Source: Bacillota bacterium (GTDB lineage: Bacteria > Bacillota > Sulfobacillia > Thermaerobacterales > Thermaerobacteraceae). Taken from it: 5,687 nucleotides of DNA. Position numbers and translations under genes: made by a program. Under the pieces are notes generated by a model. That model was given only the letters and a program-made list of their open reading frames with translations, was not told the DNA's origin and searched no databases. Each line of letters starts with the position of its first letter. Position 1 is the first letter of the stretch. The stretch covers positions 1-5,687 of the forward strand of contig QGUQ01000132.1 of NCBI GenBank assembly GCA_003242195.1, read 5' to 3'. Shown here piece after piece: positions 1 through 5,570 of this stretch.

Positions 1-20
1 GAACGGTTTATAAGAGACAG
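1..20. other. Sequencing adapter remnant (Nextera/Tn5 mosaic end), probably not genomic
   Basis: Bases 9-20 read TATAAGAGACAG, identical to the last 12 bases of the 19-bp Tn5 mosaic end used in Nextera libraries; the preceding seven positions match only partly. The match sits at the very edge of the sequence, and the LonB reading frame stops resembling LonB exactly where it begins: after the family motif YGPN (codon 22-24) the frame reads PVSYKPF. I infer an untrimmed adapter at a contig end. Bases 1-8 do not match the mosaic end and their origin is unclear. Confidence 0.85.
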
Positions 21-21
21 G

Positions 22-1113
22 GTTGGGCCCGTACACCGCCAGGCCGTTGGCCACGCCCACCTGCGGGCGCTCGGGGACGCGGCGCTCGGGCCGCGGCGCG
101 TACTGGCCGCTGTGGACCACCCACTCCGCGTCGGCCGTGGCGATGTGCCGACGCCCCTCGGTGTCAGCGAGGCCCGCCGCGATCTGGACCATGTTGACCG
201 CCTCCCGACCGTTGCGGGCGTAGCGCTGGATGACCCGCACCGCCCCCTCCTCGATGGGCATGCCCAGGCGCTCCGCGGCGTGGCGGGCGATGGTGCCCAC
301 CTCCGCGGGGGTCAGCTGCCGGAAGAACACCTCCACGCAGCGGGAACGGATGGCGGGCGGGATCTCGTCCGGCATGCGGGTGGTGGCGCCGACCAGCCGG
401 AAGTCGGCCGGAAGACCGTTCTCGAACATGTCCTTGATGTGGGGCGGCAGGTTCGGGTCCTCCGGGTTGTAATAGGCGCTCTCCAGGATCACCTTGCGAT
501 CCTCCAGCACCTTCAAGAGCTTGTTCATCTGCACGGGGTGCAGCTCGCCGATCTCGTCGATGAACAGGATGCCCCCATGGGCGCGGGTGACGGCGCCCGG
601 CTTGGGTTGGGGAATGCCCGCCACCCCCAGGGGCCCGGCGCCCTGGTAGATGGGGTCGTGGACGGAGCCGATGAGGGGATCGGCGATGCCCCGCTCGTCG
701 AAGCGGGCCGTGGTGGCGTCGATCTCGACGAAGGCGGCGTCGGGCCGGAAGGGCGAGCGGGGGTTGCGCTTGGCCTCTTCCAGGACCAGCCTCGCCGCAG
801 CCGTCTTGCCCACGCCGGGCGGCCCGTAGATGATCACGTGCTGCGGGTGGGGGCCGCAAAGGGCGGCGCGTAGCGCCCGCACGCCATCCTCCTGGCCGAC
901 GATGTCCTCGAACCGCCGGGGCCGGGTTCGCTCCGCCAGGGGCTCGGACAGGGAGATGGCGCGCAAGTGGGTGAGCTTGTCCTGTTCCTTGCGCGAATCC
1001 CGCCGCACGGCCACCCTGCTGCCCTGCTGGGCGCGCAGCAGGTTCCAGAAGTAGAGCCCGATCACCACCGCGAAGAAGAACTGGATGAAAAAGAAGACGC
1101 TCCCGTAGTCCAT
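22..1113 (-). CDS. lonB: ATP-dependent protease LonB, N-terminal part (truncated by window edge)
   Basis: This is the AAA+ part of the membrane-associated Lon-type protease LonB, which in Bacillus acts in the forespore. About 364 genuine codons are present; the frame stays open to base 1, but the last seven are adapter-derived. Residues 5-26 form one hydrophobic membrane segment ending in GLYFWNLL. Family blocks follow: RAISLSEPL (51-59), IVGQEDG (71-77), Walker A GPPGVGKT (97-104), TTARFDERGIADPLIGS (134-150), Walker B ILFIDEIGELH (182-192), sensor region GATTRMP (242-248) and IRSRC with a likely arginine finger (255-259). The whole stretch closely resembles B. subtilis LonB (about 550 residues), so roughly 180 residues, including the Ser-Lys catalytic dyad, are missing. 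ATG at 1113 gives the usual N terminus and has a G-run 9 nt upstream; an in-frame ATG at 1131 would add MGGPAG and is less likely. The gene lies behind the clpX terminator, so it probably has its own promoter. Confidence 0.95.
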
Positions 1114-1244
1114 GCCGGCGGGCCCCCCCATCCTGTCGTCGCCCGTAGTATCCGGCCCCGGCAGACCCTTTACACCCCCGCGGCGGGCGGCAGGTGCAGC
1201 CAACCGGACCCGGGAGGCGTGCCCTGCCCTAGAGGCAGAGGCCG

Positions 1245-1295
1245 GGGAGGCGCGGAAAAGACGAGCCGGGCAGCGGCCTTGGGCCGCTGCCCGGC
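1245..1295 (-). terminator. Intrinsic terminator after clpX
   Basis: A perfect 14-bp inverted repeat (1265-1278 and 1282-1295, arm GCCGGGCAGCGGCC) surrounds a 3-nt loop. On the minus strand it is followed by TCGTCTTTTCC (1264-1254), a short U-rich tract. It starts about 70 nt after the clpX stop codon. Stem strength plus tail on the clpX strand support Rho-independent termination of the clpP-clpX transcript. Read on the other strand the stem lacks a T-tract. Confidence 0.8.
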
Positions 1296-1338
1296 GTTCG
1301 ATCGCGGAGCTATTGACGCAGGCGGTCGCCGGCATCTC

Positions 1339-1358
1339 CCCGCCGCCTTCGCGGCGGG
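1339..1358 (-). repeat. GC hairpin just after the clpX stop codon
   Basis: Arms CCCGCCGC (1339-1346) and GCGGCGGG (1351-1358) pair perfectly over 8 bp with a 4-nt loop, only 7 nt past the clpX stop. No U-tract follows, so it is more likely a 3'-end stabilising or accessory hairpin ahead of the stronger terminator at 1265-1295 than a terminator itself. Confidence 0.5.
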
Positions 1359-1365
1359 CGGTGGC

Positions 1366-2625
1366 TCACGCCGTCTCCTCGTGCTTCTTGACCCGCTCGC
1401 GGGTGACCAGGATCGGCTCCCGCCGGTGCTTGACGCAGTCCTCCGTGATGACGACCTTGGCCACGTCGTCGCGGCTGGGCAGGTCGTACATCAGGTCCAG
1501 CATCAGGTCCTCGACGATGGCGCGCAGGCCGCGTGCGCCGGTGTTGCGCTTGAGGGCCTCCTTGGCGATGGCCCGCAAGGCGGCCGGCTCGAACTCCAGC
1601 TCGACGTTGTCCAGCGCCAGCAGCTTCTGGTACTGCTTGACCAGCGCGTTCTTCGGCTCGGTGAGGATCCGCACCAGGGCATCCTCGTCCAGCGCATCCA
1701 GGGTGGCGATGACGGGCAGCCGCCCGACGAACTCGGGGATGAGCCCGAACTTCAGGAGATCTTCGGGCAGGATGTGCTGGAGCACCTCGCCCACGTTGGT
1801 CTCCCGGCGGCTGCGCACCTCGGCGCCGAACCCCATCACGCGCCGCCCGATGCGGTTCATGATGATCTTGTCGATGCCCTCGAAGGCGCCGCCGCAGATG
1901 AACAGGATGTTGGTGGTGTCGATCTGGATGAACTCCTGGTGCGGGTGCTTGCGCCCGCCCTGGGGCGGCACGCTGGCTACCGTCCCCTCCAGGATCTTGA
2001 GCAGCGCCTGCTGGACGCCCTCACCCGAGACGTCCCGGGTGATGGACGGGTTCTCCGCCTTGCGGGCGATCTTGTCGATCTCGTCGATGTAGACGATGCC
2101 GCGCTCCGCCCGCTCGATGTCGTAGTCGGCGGCCTGGATGAGCTTCAGCAGGATGTTCTCCACGTCCTCGCCGACGTAACCCGCCTCCGTCAGGGAGGTG
2201 GCGTCGGCGATGGCGAAGGGCACGTTGAGCAGCTTGGCCAGGGTCTGGGCGAGGAGCGTCTTGCCCGACCCCGTCGGGCCGATCATCAGGATGTTGCTCT
2301 TCTGCAGCTCGACGTCGTCGACGCGCCCGCCCAGGTGGATGCGCTTGTAGTGGTTGTAGACCGCGACGGACAGGATCTTCTTGGCCCGCTCCTGCCCGAT
2401 CACGTACTGGTCGAGGAAGGCCTTGATCTCCGCGGGCTTGGGGAGGTCCTTGAGCTCCACGTCGGCCTCCTCGCTCAGTTCTTCCTCGATGATGTCATTG
2501 CAGAGCTCGATGCACTCGTCGCAGATGTAGACACCCGGACCGGCGACCAGGCGCTTGACCTGGTCCTGGTACTTGCCGCAGAAAGAGCACTTCAACTGCC
2601 CTTTCTCGTCGGTGAACTTGAACAT
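1366..2625 (-). CDS. clpX: ATP-dependent Clp protease ATP-binding subunit ClpX
   Basis: ClpX is the hexameric AAA+ unfoldase that recognises substrates and threads them into ClpP in the cytoplasm. The 419 residues are full length for the family (E. coli 424). The N-terminal zinc-binding domain has CSFC (Cys13, Cys16) and CDEC (Cys35, Cys38). The AAA+ core shows IGQ (76-78), Walker A GPTGSGKT (116-123), pore-1 loop GYVG (149-152), Walker B VYIDEID (178-184), the RKH pore loop (225-227), arginine finger Arg302 in GRLP, and sensor-2 Arg365 in GARGLR. The ClpP-docking loop reads MGF (264-266) where E. coli has IGF, a conservative change. A Shine-Dalgarno GAGAGGGG lies 5 nt before the ATG. The gene begins 24 nt after the clpP stop, so the two are almost certainly cotranscribed, matching their shared complex. 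Confidence 0.98.
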   Translation of the reverse strand: MFKFTDEKGQLKCSFCGKYQDQVKRLVAGPGVYICDECIELCNDIIEEELSEEADVELKDLPKPAEIKAFLDQYVIGQERAKKILSVAVYNHYKRIHLGGRVDDVELQKSNILMIGPTGSGKTLLAQTLAKLLNVPFAIADATSLTEAGYVGEDVENILLKLIQAADYDIERAERGIVYIDEIDKIARKAENPSITRDVSGEGVQQALLKILEGTVASVPPQGGRKHPHQEFIQIDTTNILFICGGAFEGIDKIIMNRIGRRVMGFGAEVRSRRETNVGEVLQHILPEDLLKFGLIPEFVGRLPVIATLDALDEDALVRILTEPKNALVKQYQKLLALDNVELEFEPAALRAIAKEALKRNTGARGLRAIVEDLMLDLMYDLPSRDDVAKVVITEDCVKHRREPILVTRERVKKHEETA

Positions 2626-2649
2626 GATGACCCCTCTCTTGCCGGGAGG

Positions 2650-3249
2650 CTAGCCGTCCGCCCGCTTCTCCCGCGGCTGGAGCACGTGATCGATGATCCC
2701 GTACTCCTTGGCTTCTTCCGCCGTCATGAAGAAGTCGCGCTCCGTGTCCCGCTCGATCCGCTCCAACGGCTGCCCCGTGTGCTTCGCCAGGATCTCGTTG
2801 GCCACCTGGCGCAGCTTCAGGAGCTGGTCGGCATAGATTTTCACGTCAGAGGCGGTCCCGCCGACCTGGGAGTGGGGCTGGTGGATCATGATACGCGAGT
2901 GGGGCAAGGCGTAACGCTTGCCCTTGGTTCCGCCGGCCAGCAGGATCGCCCCCATGCTGGCGGCGAGGCCGACGCAGTACGTGGCCACGTCCGGCTTGAT
3001 GTGCTGCATCGTGTCGTAGATGGCGAGGCCGGCGTCGACGCTGCCACCAGGGCTGTTGATGTAGACGGAGATGTCCTTGTCCGGATCGTCCGTCTGGAGG
3101 AACAGGAGCTGGGCGATGACGGAGTTGGCCACCACGTCGTCGATGGCGGTGCCGATGAAGACGATGCGGTCCTTCAGGAGCCGCGAGTAGATGTCGTAGG
3201 CACGCTCGCCACGGTTGGTCTGCTCGATGACGTACGGAACCAGGTTCAT
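2650..3249 (-). CDS. clpP: ATP-dependent Clp protease proteolytic subunit ClpP
   Basis: ClpP is the serine peptidase that forms the double-heptamer chamber docked by ClpX (and ClpA/C type unfoldases). The protein is 199 residues, normal for the family. The catalytic triad is intact: Ser98 in GLAASMGA, His123 in MIHQP, Asp172 in ERDFF. The oxyanion-region motif INSPGGSV (64-71) and the N terminus NLVPYVIEQT, the usual axial-loop and processing region, are present. The ATG at 3249 is chosen because family similarity begins there and GAGGTGG lies 6 nt upstream. The frame is open back to 3468, but the added 73 residues resemble nothing and run through the intergenic hairpin and promoter. It lies between tig and clpX and ends 24 nt before clpX. 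A TATAAT box about 100 nt upstream suggests transcription partly independent of tig. Confidence 0.98.
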   Translation of the reverse strand: MNLVPYVIEQTNRGERAYDIYSRLLKDRIVFIGTAIDDVVANSVIAQLLFLQTDDPDKDISVYINSPGGSVDAGLAIYDTMQHIKPDVATYCVGLAASMGAILLAGGTKGKRYALPHSRIMIHQPHSQVGGTASDVKIYADQLLKLRQVANEILAKHTGQPLERIERDTERDFFMTAEEAKEYGIIDHVLQPREKRADG

Positions 3250-3354
3250 GCTCGCCCACCTCGCCCCTTGCCACCGAAACCGGGCTGGTGGGCCGGGGAC
3301 AGCCTCATCGATCCCTTGGCCGCAGCCAGCCGCGCCCTCCCGGCTTCGGTGTCT

Positions 3355-3383
3355 ATTATATTGACCCTCGAGGCCGCCCGCTT
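3355..3383 (-). promoter_or_regulatory. Putative promoter of clpP-clpX
   Basis: A perfect -10 hexamer TATAAT (minus strand, 3360-3355) stands out in a very GC-rich gap, about 105 nt before the clpP start codon. The -35 is poor: AAGCGG at 3383-3378 with a 17-bp spacer, and no TG extension. GGTCAA directly precedes the -10; it resembles one half of a CtsR heptad, but the second half is absent. An activator or a relaxed -35 requirement is possible. The call rests mainly on the -10 and its position. Confidence 0.5.
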
Positions 3384-3385
3384 GC

Positions 3386-3417
3386 GAGGAATCTGAACCG
3401 GCCCGGAACCGGGCCGG
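3386..3417 (-). terminator. Possible weak terminator or attenuator between tig and clpP
   Basis: Arms CCGGCCCGG (3398-3406) and CCGGGCCGG (3409-3417) form a perfect stem, realistically 8 bp with a GAAC loop. On the minus strand the stem is followed by TTCAGATTCC (3397-3388), only moderately T-rich. It lies 48 nt past the tig stop and just upstream of the clpP -10. It could end part of the tig transcripts or act as a processing hairpin in a tig-clpP-clpX mRNA. Confidence 0.4.
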
Positions 3418-3464
3418 AACCCGGCTCCCGCGGCCGGCCATTGACACCCACACCTGGCAGTTTG

Positions 3465-4922
3465 TCACTGGGCGCCGCCGGTCGATGCACCGGGCTCCGC
3501 CCCATCGGATCCCGGAGTCGCGCCGGATCCCGGCGCCTCACCCGGCGCGGCAGCTGGTTCCTCCGTCCCTGAGGCCGCGCTGCCCGCGCCGTCCCCGGCC
3601 TGCGGGCCGGTCTCCGCCTCCGGAGCATCGCCACGGGCGATGGCCACCAGGCGGTCGATGATCTTCCGCCGGCGCACCGCGTCGGCGATCTCCAGCAGGT
3701 AACCCGTCTGGGCAAAGACCCGGCGCAACCGCTCGTACGGCTGGCCGTAGGCCGCGGCGATGGCGCGGACCTCCGCCTCCACCTCCGCCGGTTCCGCCTC
3801 GATGCCCTCCTTCTTCCCCACGGCATCGAGGACGAGATCGGCACGGACCTCCGCCACCGCGCGCTCCCGGAACTGCTCCCGCAACCCCTCGCGGGTCTGG
3901 CCCGTTTGCTGGAGAAACCGCTCGAGATCGGTGCCCTGCCGGCGCAGCTGGTCCTCCAGTTGCTCCACCAGCTGGTCGATGCGGCGGTTCACCAGCGTGT
4001 CCGGCACTTCGACGCGCGCCTGCTCGACCACCCGCTCGACCACCTGGTTACGGAACTGGGACCGGGCGCGCTGGCTGGCAATTTCGGTCAGTTCTTTCTC
4101 GATGCGCTGGCGCAAATCCTGCAGGCTGTCCGCCCCGGCGGCTTCTCGGGCGAATTCGTCGTCTAGCTCGGGCAACTGCTTGCGCTTGAGCTCCTTCAGC
4201 CGGATGTGGAAGGTCGCCTTCTTCCCCCGCAGCGCCTCGTCGCCGAAGTCGTCCGGGAAGGTGACCTCGACGTCCTTCTCCTCACCCGGCCGCATGCCCA
4301 GAAGCTGCGCCTCCACGTCCTCCAGCAGACGGCCAGCTCCCAGCTCGACGCTGTAGTTCTCGGCCTGCCCGTTGGGCACCGGCCGACCGTCCATGGTACC
4401 GGAGAAGTCGATGACGGCGGTCATGCCCTTCTCGGCCGGCGCGTCATCCGCGGGGACCAGGGTGGCGTGCATCTCCTGAAGCCGCCGGAGCTCCTCATCG
4501 ACCTGCTCGGCGGTCACCTCCACCGCCGGCGGCTCGAGACGCAGGGACCGATAATCGCCCAGGTCCACCTCCGGCTTGACCTCCACCTCGGCGGTGAACC
4601 GCAGGCCGGTCTCCTCGTCGAAAGACTCCACCGTCAGCTTCGGCCGGTCGATGGGCTCGATGCCCGTCTGGGCAACGGCCTGGCTGTAGGCCTCGGGCAG
4701 CAACCGGTCCAGCGCTTCCTCATAGAGGGCGGCCTTGCCCAGGTGCCGCTCCACCAAAAAGCGAGGCGCCCGCCCCTTGCGGAAGCCAGGGATCTGCACC
4801 CGGCGTACCAGGCGGCGGTAGGCCTGGTCCACCGCCTTGGCCACCGTTTCCGCGTCGACCTCCACCGTCAGGGTCGCGCGGCGGTCTTCCACCTTCTCCA
4901 GGGTCGCCTTCAATCCGTCCAT
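3465..4922 (-). CDS. tig: Trigger factor, ribosome-associated chaperone and prolyl isomerase
   Basis: Trigger factor binds near ribosomal protein L23 at the exit tunnel and shields nascent chains. Counting from the ATG: N-terminal ribosome-binding domain (about 1-120) with signature PGFRKGRAP (45-53); FKBP-type PPIase domain (about 165-245), including VIDFSGTMDG and LLGMRPGEEKDVEV; and the helical SurA-like chaperone arms (about 250-430). Residues 431-485 are an Ala/Gly/Glu/Pro/Thr-rich low-complexity tail, making the protein about 55 residues longer than usual (E. coli 432). Start: the ATG at 4922 is given as the outer boundary, but GGGGAGG abuts it with no spacing. TTG at 4913 lies 9 nt from that site and gives MKATLEK, aligning with the B. 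subtilis start MSVKWEK, so it may be the real start. A promoter at 5148-5177 implies a leader of about 220 nt. The stop codon is followed by a hairpin, then clpP. Confidence 0.97.
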   Translation of the reverse strand: MDGLKATLEKVEDRRATLTVEVDAETVAKAVDQAYRRLVRRVQIPGFRKGRAPRFLVERHLGKAALYEEALDRLLPEAYSQAVAQTGIEPIDRPKLTVESFDEETGLRFTAEVEVKPEVDLGDYRSLRLEPPAVEVTAEQVDEELRRLQEMHATLVPADDAPAEKGMTAVIDFSGTMDGRPVPNGQAENYSVELGAGRLLEDVEAQLLGMRPGEEKDVEVTFPDDFGDEALRGKKATFHIRLKELKRKQLPELDDEFAREAAGADSLQDLRQRIEKELTEIASQRARSQFRNQVVERVVEQARVEVPDTLVNRRIDQLVEQLEDQLRRQGTDLERFLQQTGQTREGLREQFRERAVAEVRADLVLDAVGKKEGIEAEPAEVEAEVRAIAAAYGQPYERLRRVFAQTGYLLEIADAVRRRKIIDRLVAIARGDAPEAETGPQAGDGAGSAASGTEEPAAAPGEAPGSGATPGSDGAEPGASTGGAQ

Positions 4923-4929
4923 CCTCCCC
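4923..4929 (-). promoter_or_regulatory. tig ribosome-binding site that bears on the start choice
   Basis: GGGGAGG on the minus strand directly touches the ATG at 4922, too close for normal initiation. It lies 9 nt before the in-frame TTG at 4913-4911, an acceptable distance. Another purine run, GGAGGAG (4950-4944), lies about 21 nt before the ATG, too far to serve it. The spacing therefore favours the TTG. Confidence 0.55.
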
Positions 4930-5045
4930 GGACGTCACCCGCGCTCCTCCCGCGGCCCGTCGCGCCGGCACCGGCCACCCGTGCCCGCCGACTCCCGGCC
5001 TCGTTCATGCCCCGGGCCCGGGACGGGACTCCCGGGTTTCTCCAC

Positions 5046-5061
5046 TCGTATCGTGATACGA
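5046..5061. repeat. Inverted repeat in the tig leader (operator-like or RNA hairpin)
   Basis: TCGTATC (5046-5052) and GATACGA (5055-5061) are 7-bp arms around a GT centre. The site lies about 80-95 nt downstream of the predicted tig transcription start. Nine bases of it (GTATCGTGA, 5048-5056) recur in inverted orientation at 5133-5141. It could be a regulator site or a leader RNA hairpin; I do not recognise the regulator. Confidence 0.5.
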
Positions 5062-5132
5062 ATGAAAGGGCGGGGGAAGAGGGGTGCACGGCGGCCCGCC
5101 CGGCCGGGCCGTGCTCGCGGGCAGTTCACCTT

Positions 5133-5141
5133 TCACGATAC
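5133..5141. repeat. Second, inverted copy of the tig-leader 9-mer
   Basis: TCACGATAC on the plus strand (GTATCGTGA on the minus strand) falls at the predicted tig transcription start. It is the reverse complement of 5048-5056. In the tig mRNA the two copies could pair with each other, competing with the local hairpin at 5046-5061. Confidence 0.4.
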
Positions 5142-5147
5142 CGATGC

Positions 5148-5177
5148 ATTGTAGCACAGCGCCGATTTCCGCGGCAA
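5148..5177 (-). promoter_or_regulatory. Sigma-A-type promoter of tig
   Basis: On the minus strand, -35 TTGCCG (5177-5172) and -10 TACAAT (5153-5148) are separated by 18 bp, and the -10 has the TGC extension just upstream. The start point is expected near 5141. It lies after the tRNA terminator and about 220 nt before the tig start, so it is the natural promoter for tig and perhaps for the downstream clp genes. Confidence 0.75.
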
Positions 5178-5223
5178 TCGCGGTCACCGCCGCCCGCACC
5201 GCGCCCCCAGGGCGGGGGGATGG

Positions 5224-5262
5224 TAAAGATAAAAGGGCCGTGTACCCGTCGCGGTCACGGCC
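5224..5262 (-). terminator. Intrinsic terminator of the tRNA-Leu/tRNA-Gly transcript
   Basis: On the minus strand GGCCGTG (5262-5256) pairs with CACGGCC (5242-5236); the 13-nt loop can add a small CCG/CGG inner stem. CTTTTATCTTTA (5235-5224) follows as the U-tract. It begins 16 nt after the end of tRNA-Gly and separates the tRNA unit from the tig promoter. Confidence 0.85.
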
Positions 5263-5277
5263 TCCCAGTCAGCGCTG

Positions 5278-5349
5278 AGCGGGAGACGGGATTCGAACCC
5301 GCGGCCTTCTGCATGGCAAGCAGACGCTCTACCCCTGAGCTACTCCCGC
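5278..5349 (-). tRNA. tRNA-Gly (anticodon GCC)
   Basis: The 72-nt cloverleaf is complete: acceptor GCGGGAG/CTCCCGC, D arm GCTC-AGGGGTA-GAGC, anticodon arm TCTGC-TTGCCAT-GCAGA with anticodon GCC, variable loop AGGCC, and T arm GCGGG-TTCGAAT-CCCGT with one G-U pair. The discriminator base is U, as usual for bacterial tRNA-Gly. The next bases are CAG, so CCA is not encoded and must be added by the CCA-adding enzyme. It lies 78 nt after tRNA-Leu, within the same transcript. Confidence 0.97.
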
Positions 5350-5427
5350 GTTCCGTCCCTTCTCACGCGGCGCCGTCCGATGACGCCGCCGGCTCGGCCC
5401 GGGGCACTCCCGTTCGCCCCCAGCCTG

Positions 5428-5509
5428 TGCGGGCGGGGAGATTCGAACTCCCACGGGACGAACCCACCAGATCCTAAGTCTGGCGCGTCTACCATTCCGC
5501 CACGCCCGC
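5428..5509 (-). tRNA. tRNA-Leu (anticodon UAG)
   Basis: The 82-nt class II tRNA has acceptor GCGGGCG/CGCCCGC, anticodon arm CCAGA-CTTAGGA-TCTGG with anticodon TAG (reads CUA and, by wobble, other CUN codons), a long variable arm GGG-TTCG-TCCC typical of tRNA-Leu, and T arm GGGAG-TTCGAAT-CTCCC. The discriminator is A, the leucyl-tRNA synthetase identity base. CAG rather than CCA follows, so the 3' end is completed enzymatically. It is the first gene after the promoter at 5542-5570. Confidence 0.97.
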
Positions 5510-5541
5510 AGAGGCGTCACCGCACGGCTACCGCGTTCCTC

Positions 5542-5570
5542 ATTCTAGCACCGGTCGGCCCCATTGTCTA
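5542..5570 (-). promoter_or_regulatory. Sigma-A-type promoter of the tRNA-Leu/tRNA-Gly unit
   Basis: On the minus strand, -35 TAGACA (5570-5565; five of six bases of TTGACA) and -10 TAGAAT (5547-5542; five of six bases of TATAAT) have a 17-bp spacer and an extended-10 TGC. The expected start near 5535 is about 25 nt before the mature tRNA-Leu 5' end, a normal leader for RNase P processing. Confidence 0.8.

Noticed and set aside
1..20. Natural Tn5/IS50 end inserted in lonB
   Set aside because: Only the engineered library adapter context fits: the match is at the contig edge and there is no transposon sequence or target duplication.
112..873. Plus- and minus-strand frames of 230-250 codons within the lonB region
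   Set aside because: They overlap the lonB frame, which alone shows Walker A, Walker B and near-continuous LonB similarity. The others are frame shadows.
3355..3370. CtsR operator upstream of clpP
   Set aside because: CtsR needs two direct heptads (GGTCAAA, 3-nt spacer, repeat). Only one half, with six of seven bases, is present.
967..3396. An 809-codon open frame on the plus strand across clpX and clpP
   Set aside because: It is antisense to two unmistakable genes with intact catalytic motifs. Its Val/Asp/Leu/His-rich composition is what the complement of GC-biased codons yields, and long stop-free antisense frames are common in GC-rich genomes. No family motif is visible.
3250..3468. N-terminal extension of ClpP by 73 residues
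   Set aside because: Family similarity starts at the ATG at 3249, which has a well-spaced GAGGTGG. The extension covers a hairpin and a promoter and overlaps the tig stop.
4923..5147. Riboswitch or T-box in the long tig leader
   Set aside because: No conserved T-box sequence, riboswitch core or leader terminator with a U-tract could be recognised; only the short inverted repeats are seen.
5269..5278. TCAGCGCTGA palindrome touching the tRNA-Gly 3' end, as a possible attachment or integration site
   Set aside because: It is a 10-bp chance-level palindrome. No integrase, duplicated tRNA 3' end or foreign DNA is seen nearby.
4206..5477. A 423-codon plus-strand frame across tig, its leader and both tRNA genes
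   Set aside because: It is antisense to tig and runs through two tRNA genes and a terminator, with no recognisable domain and no convincing start.
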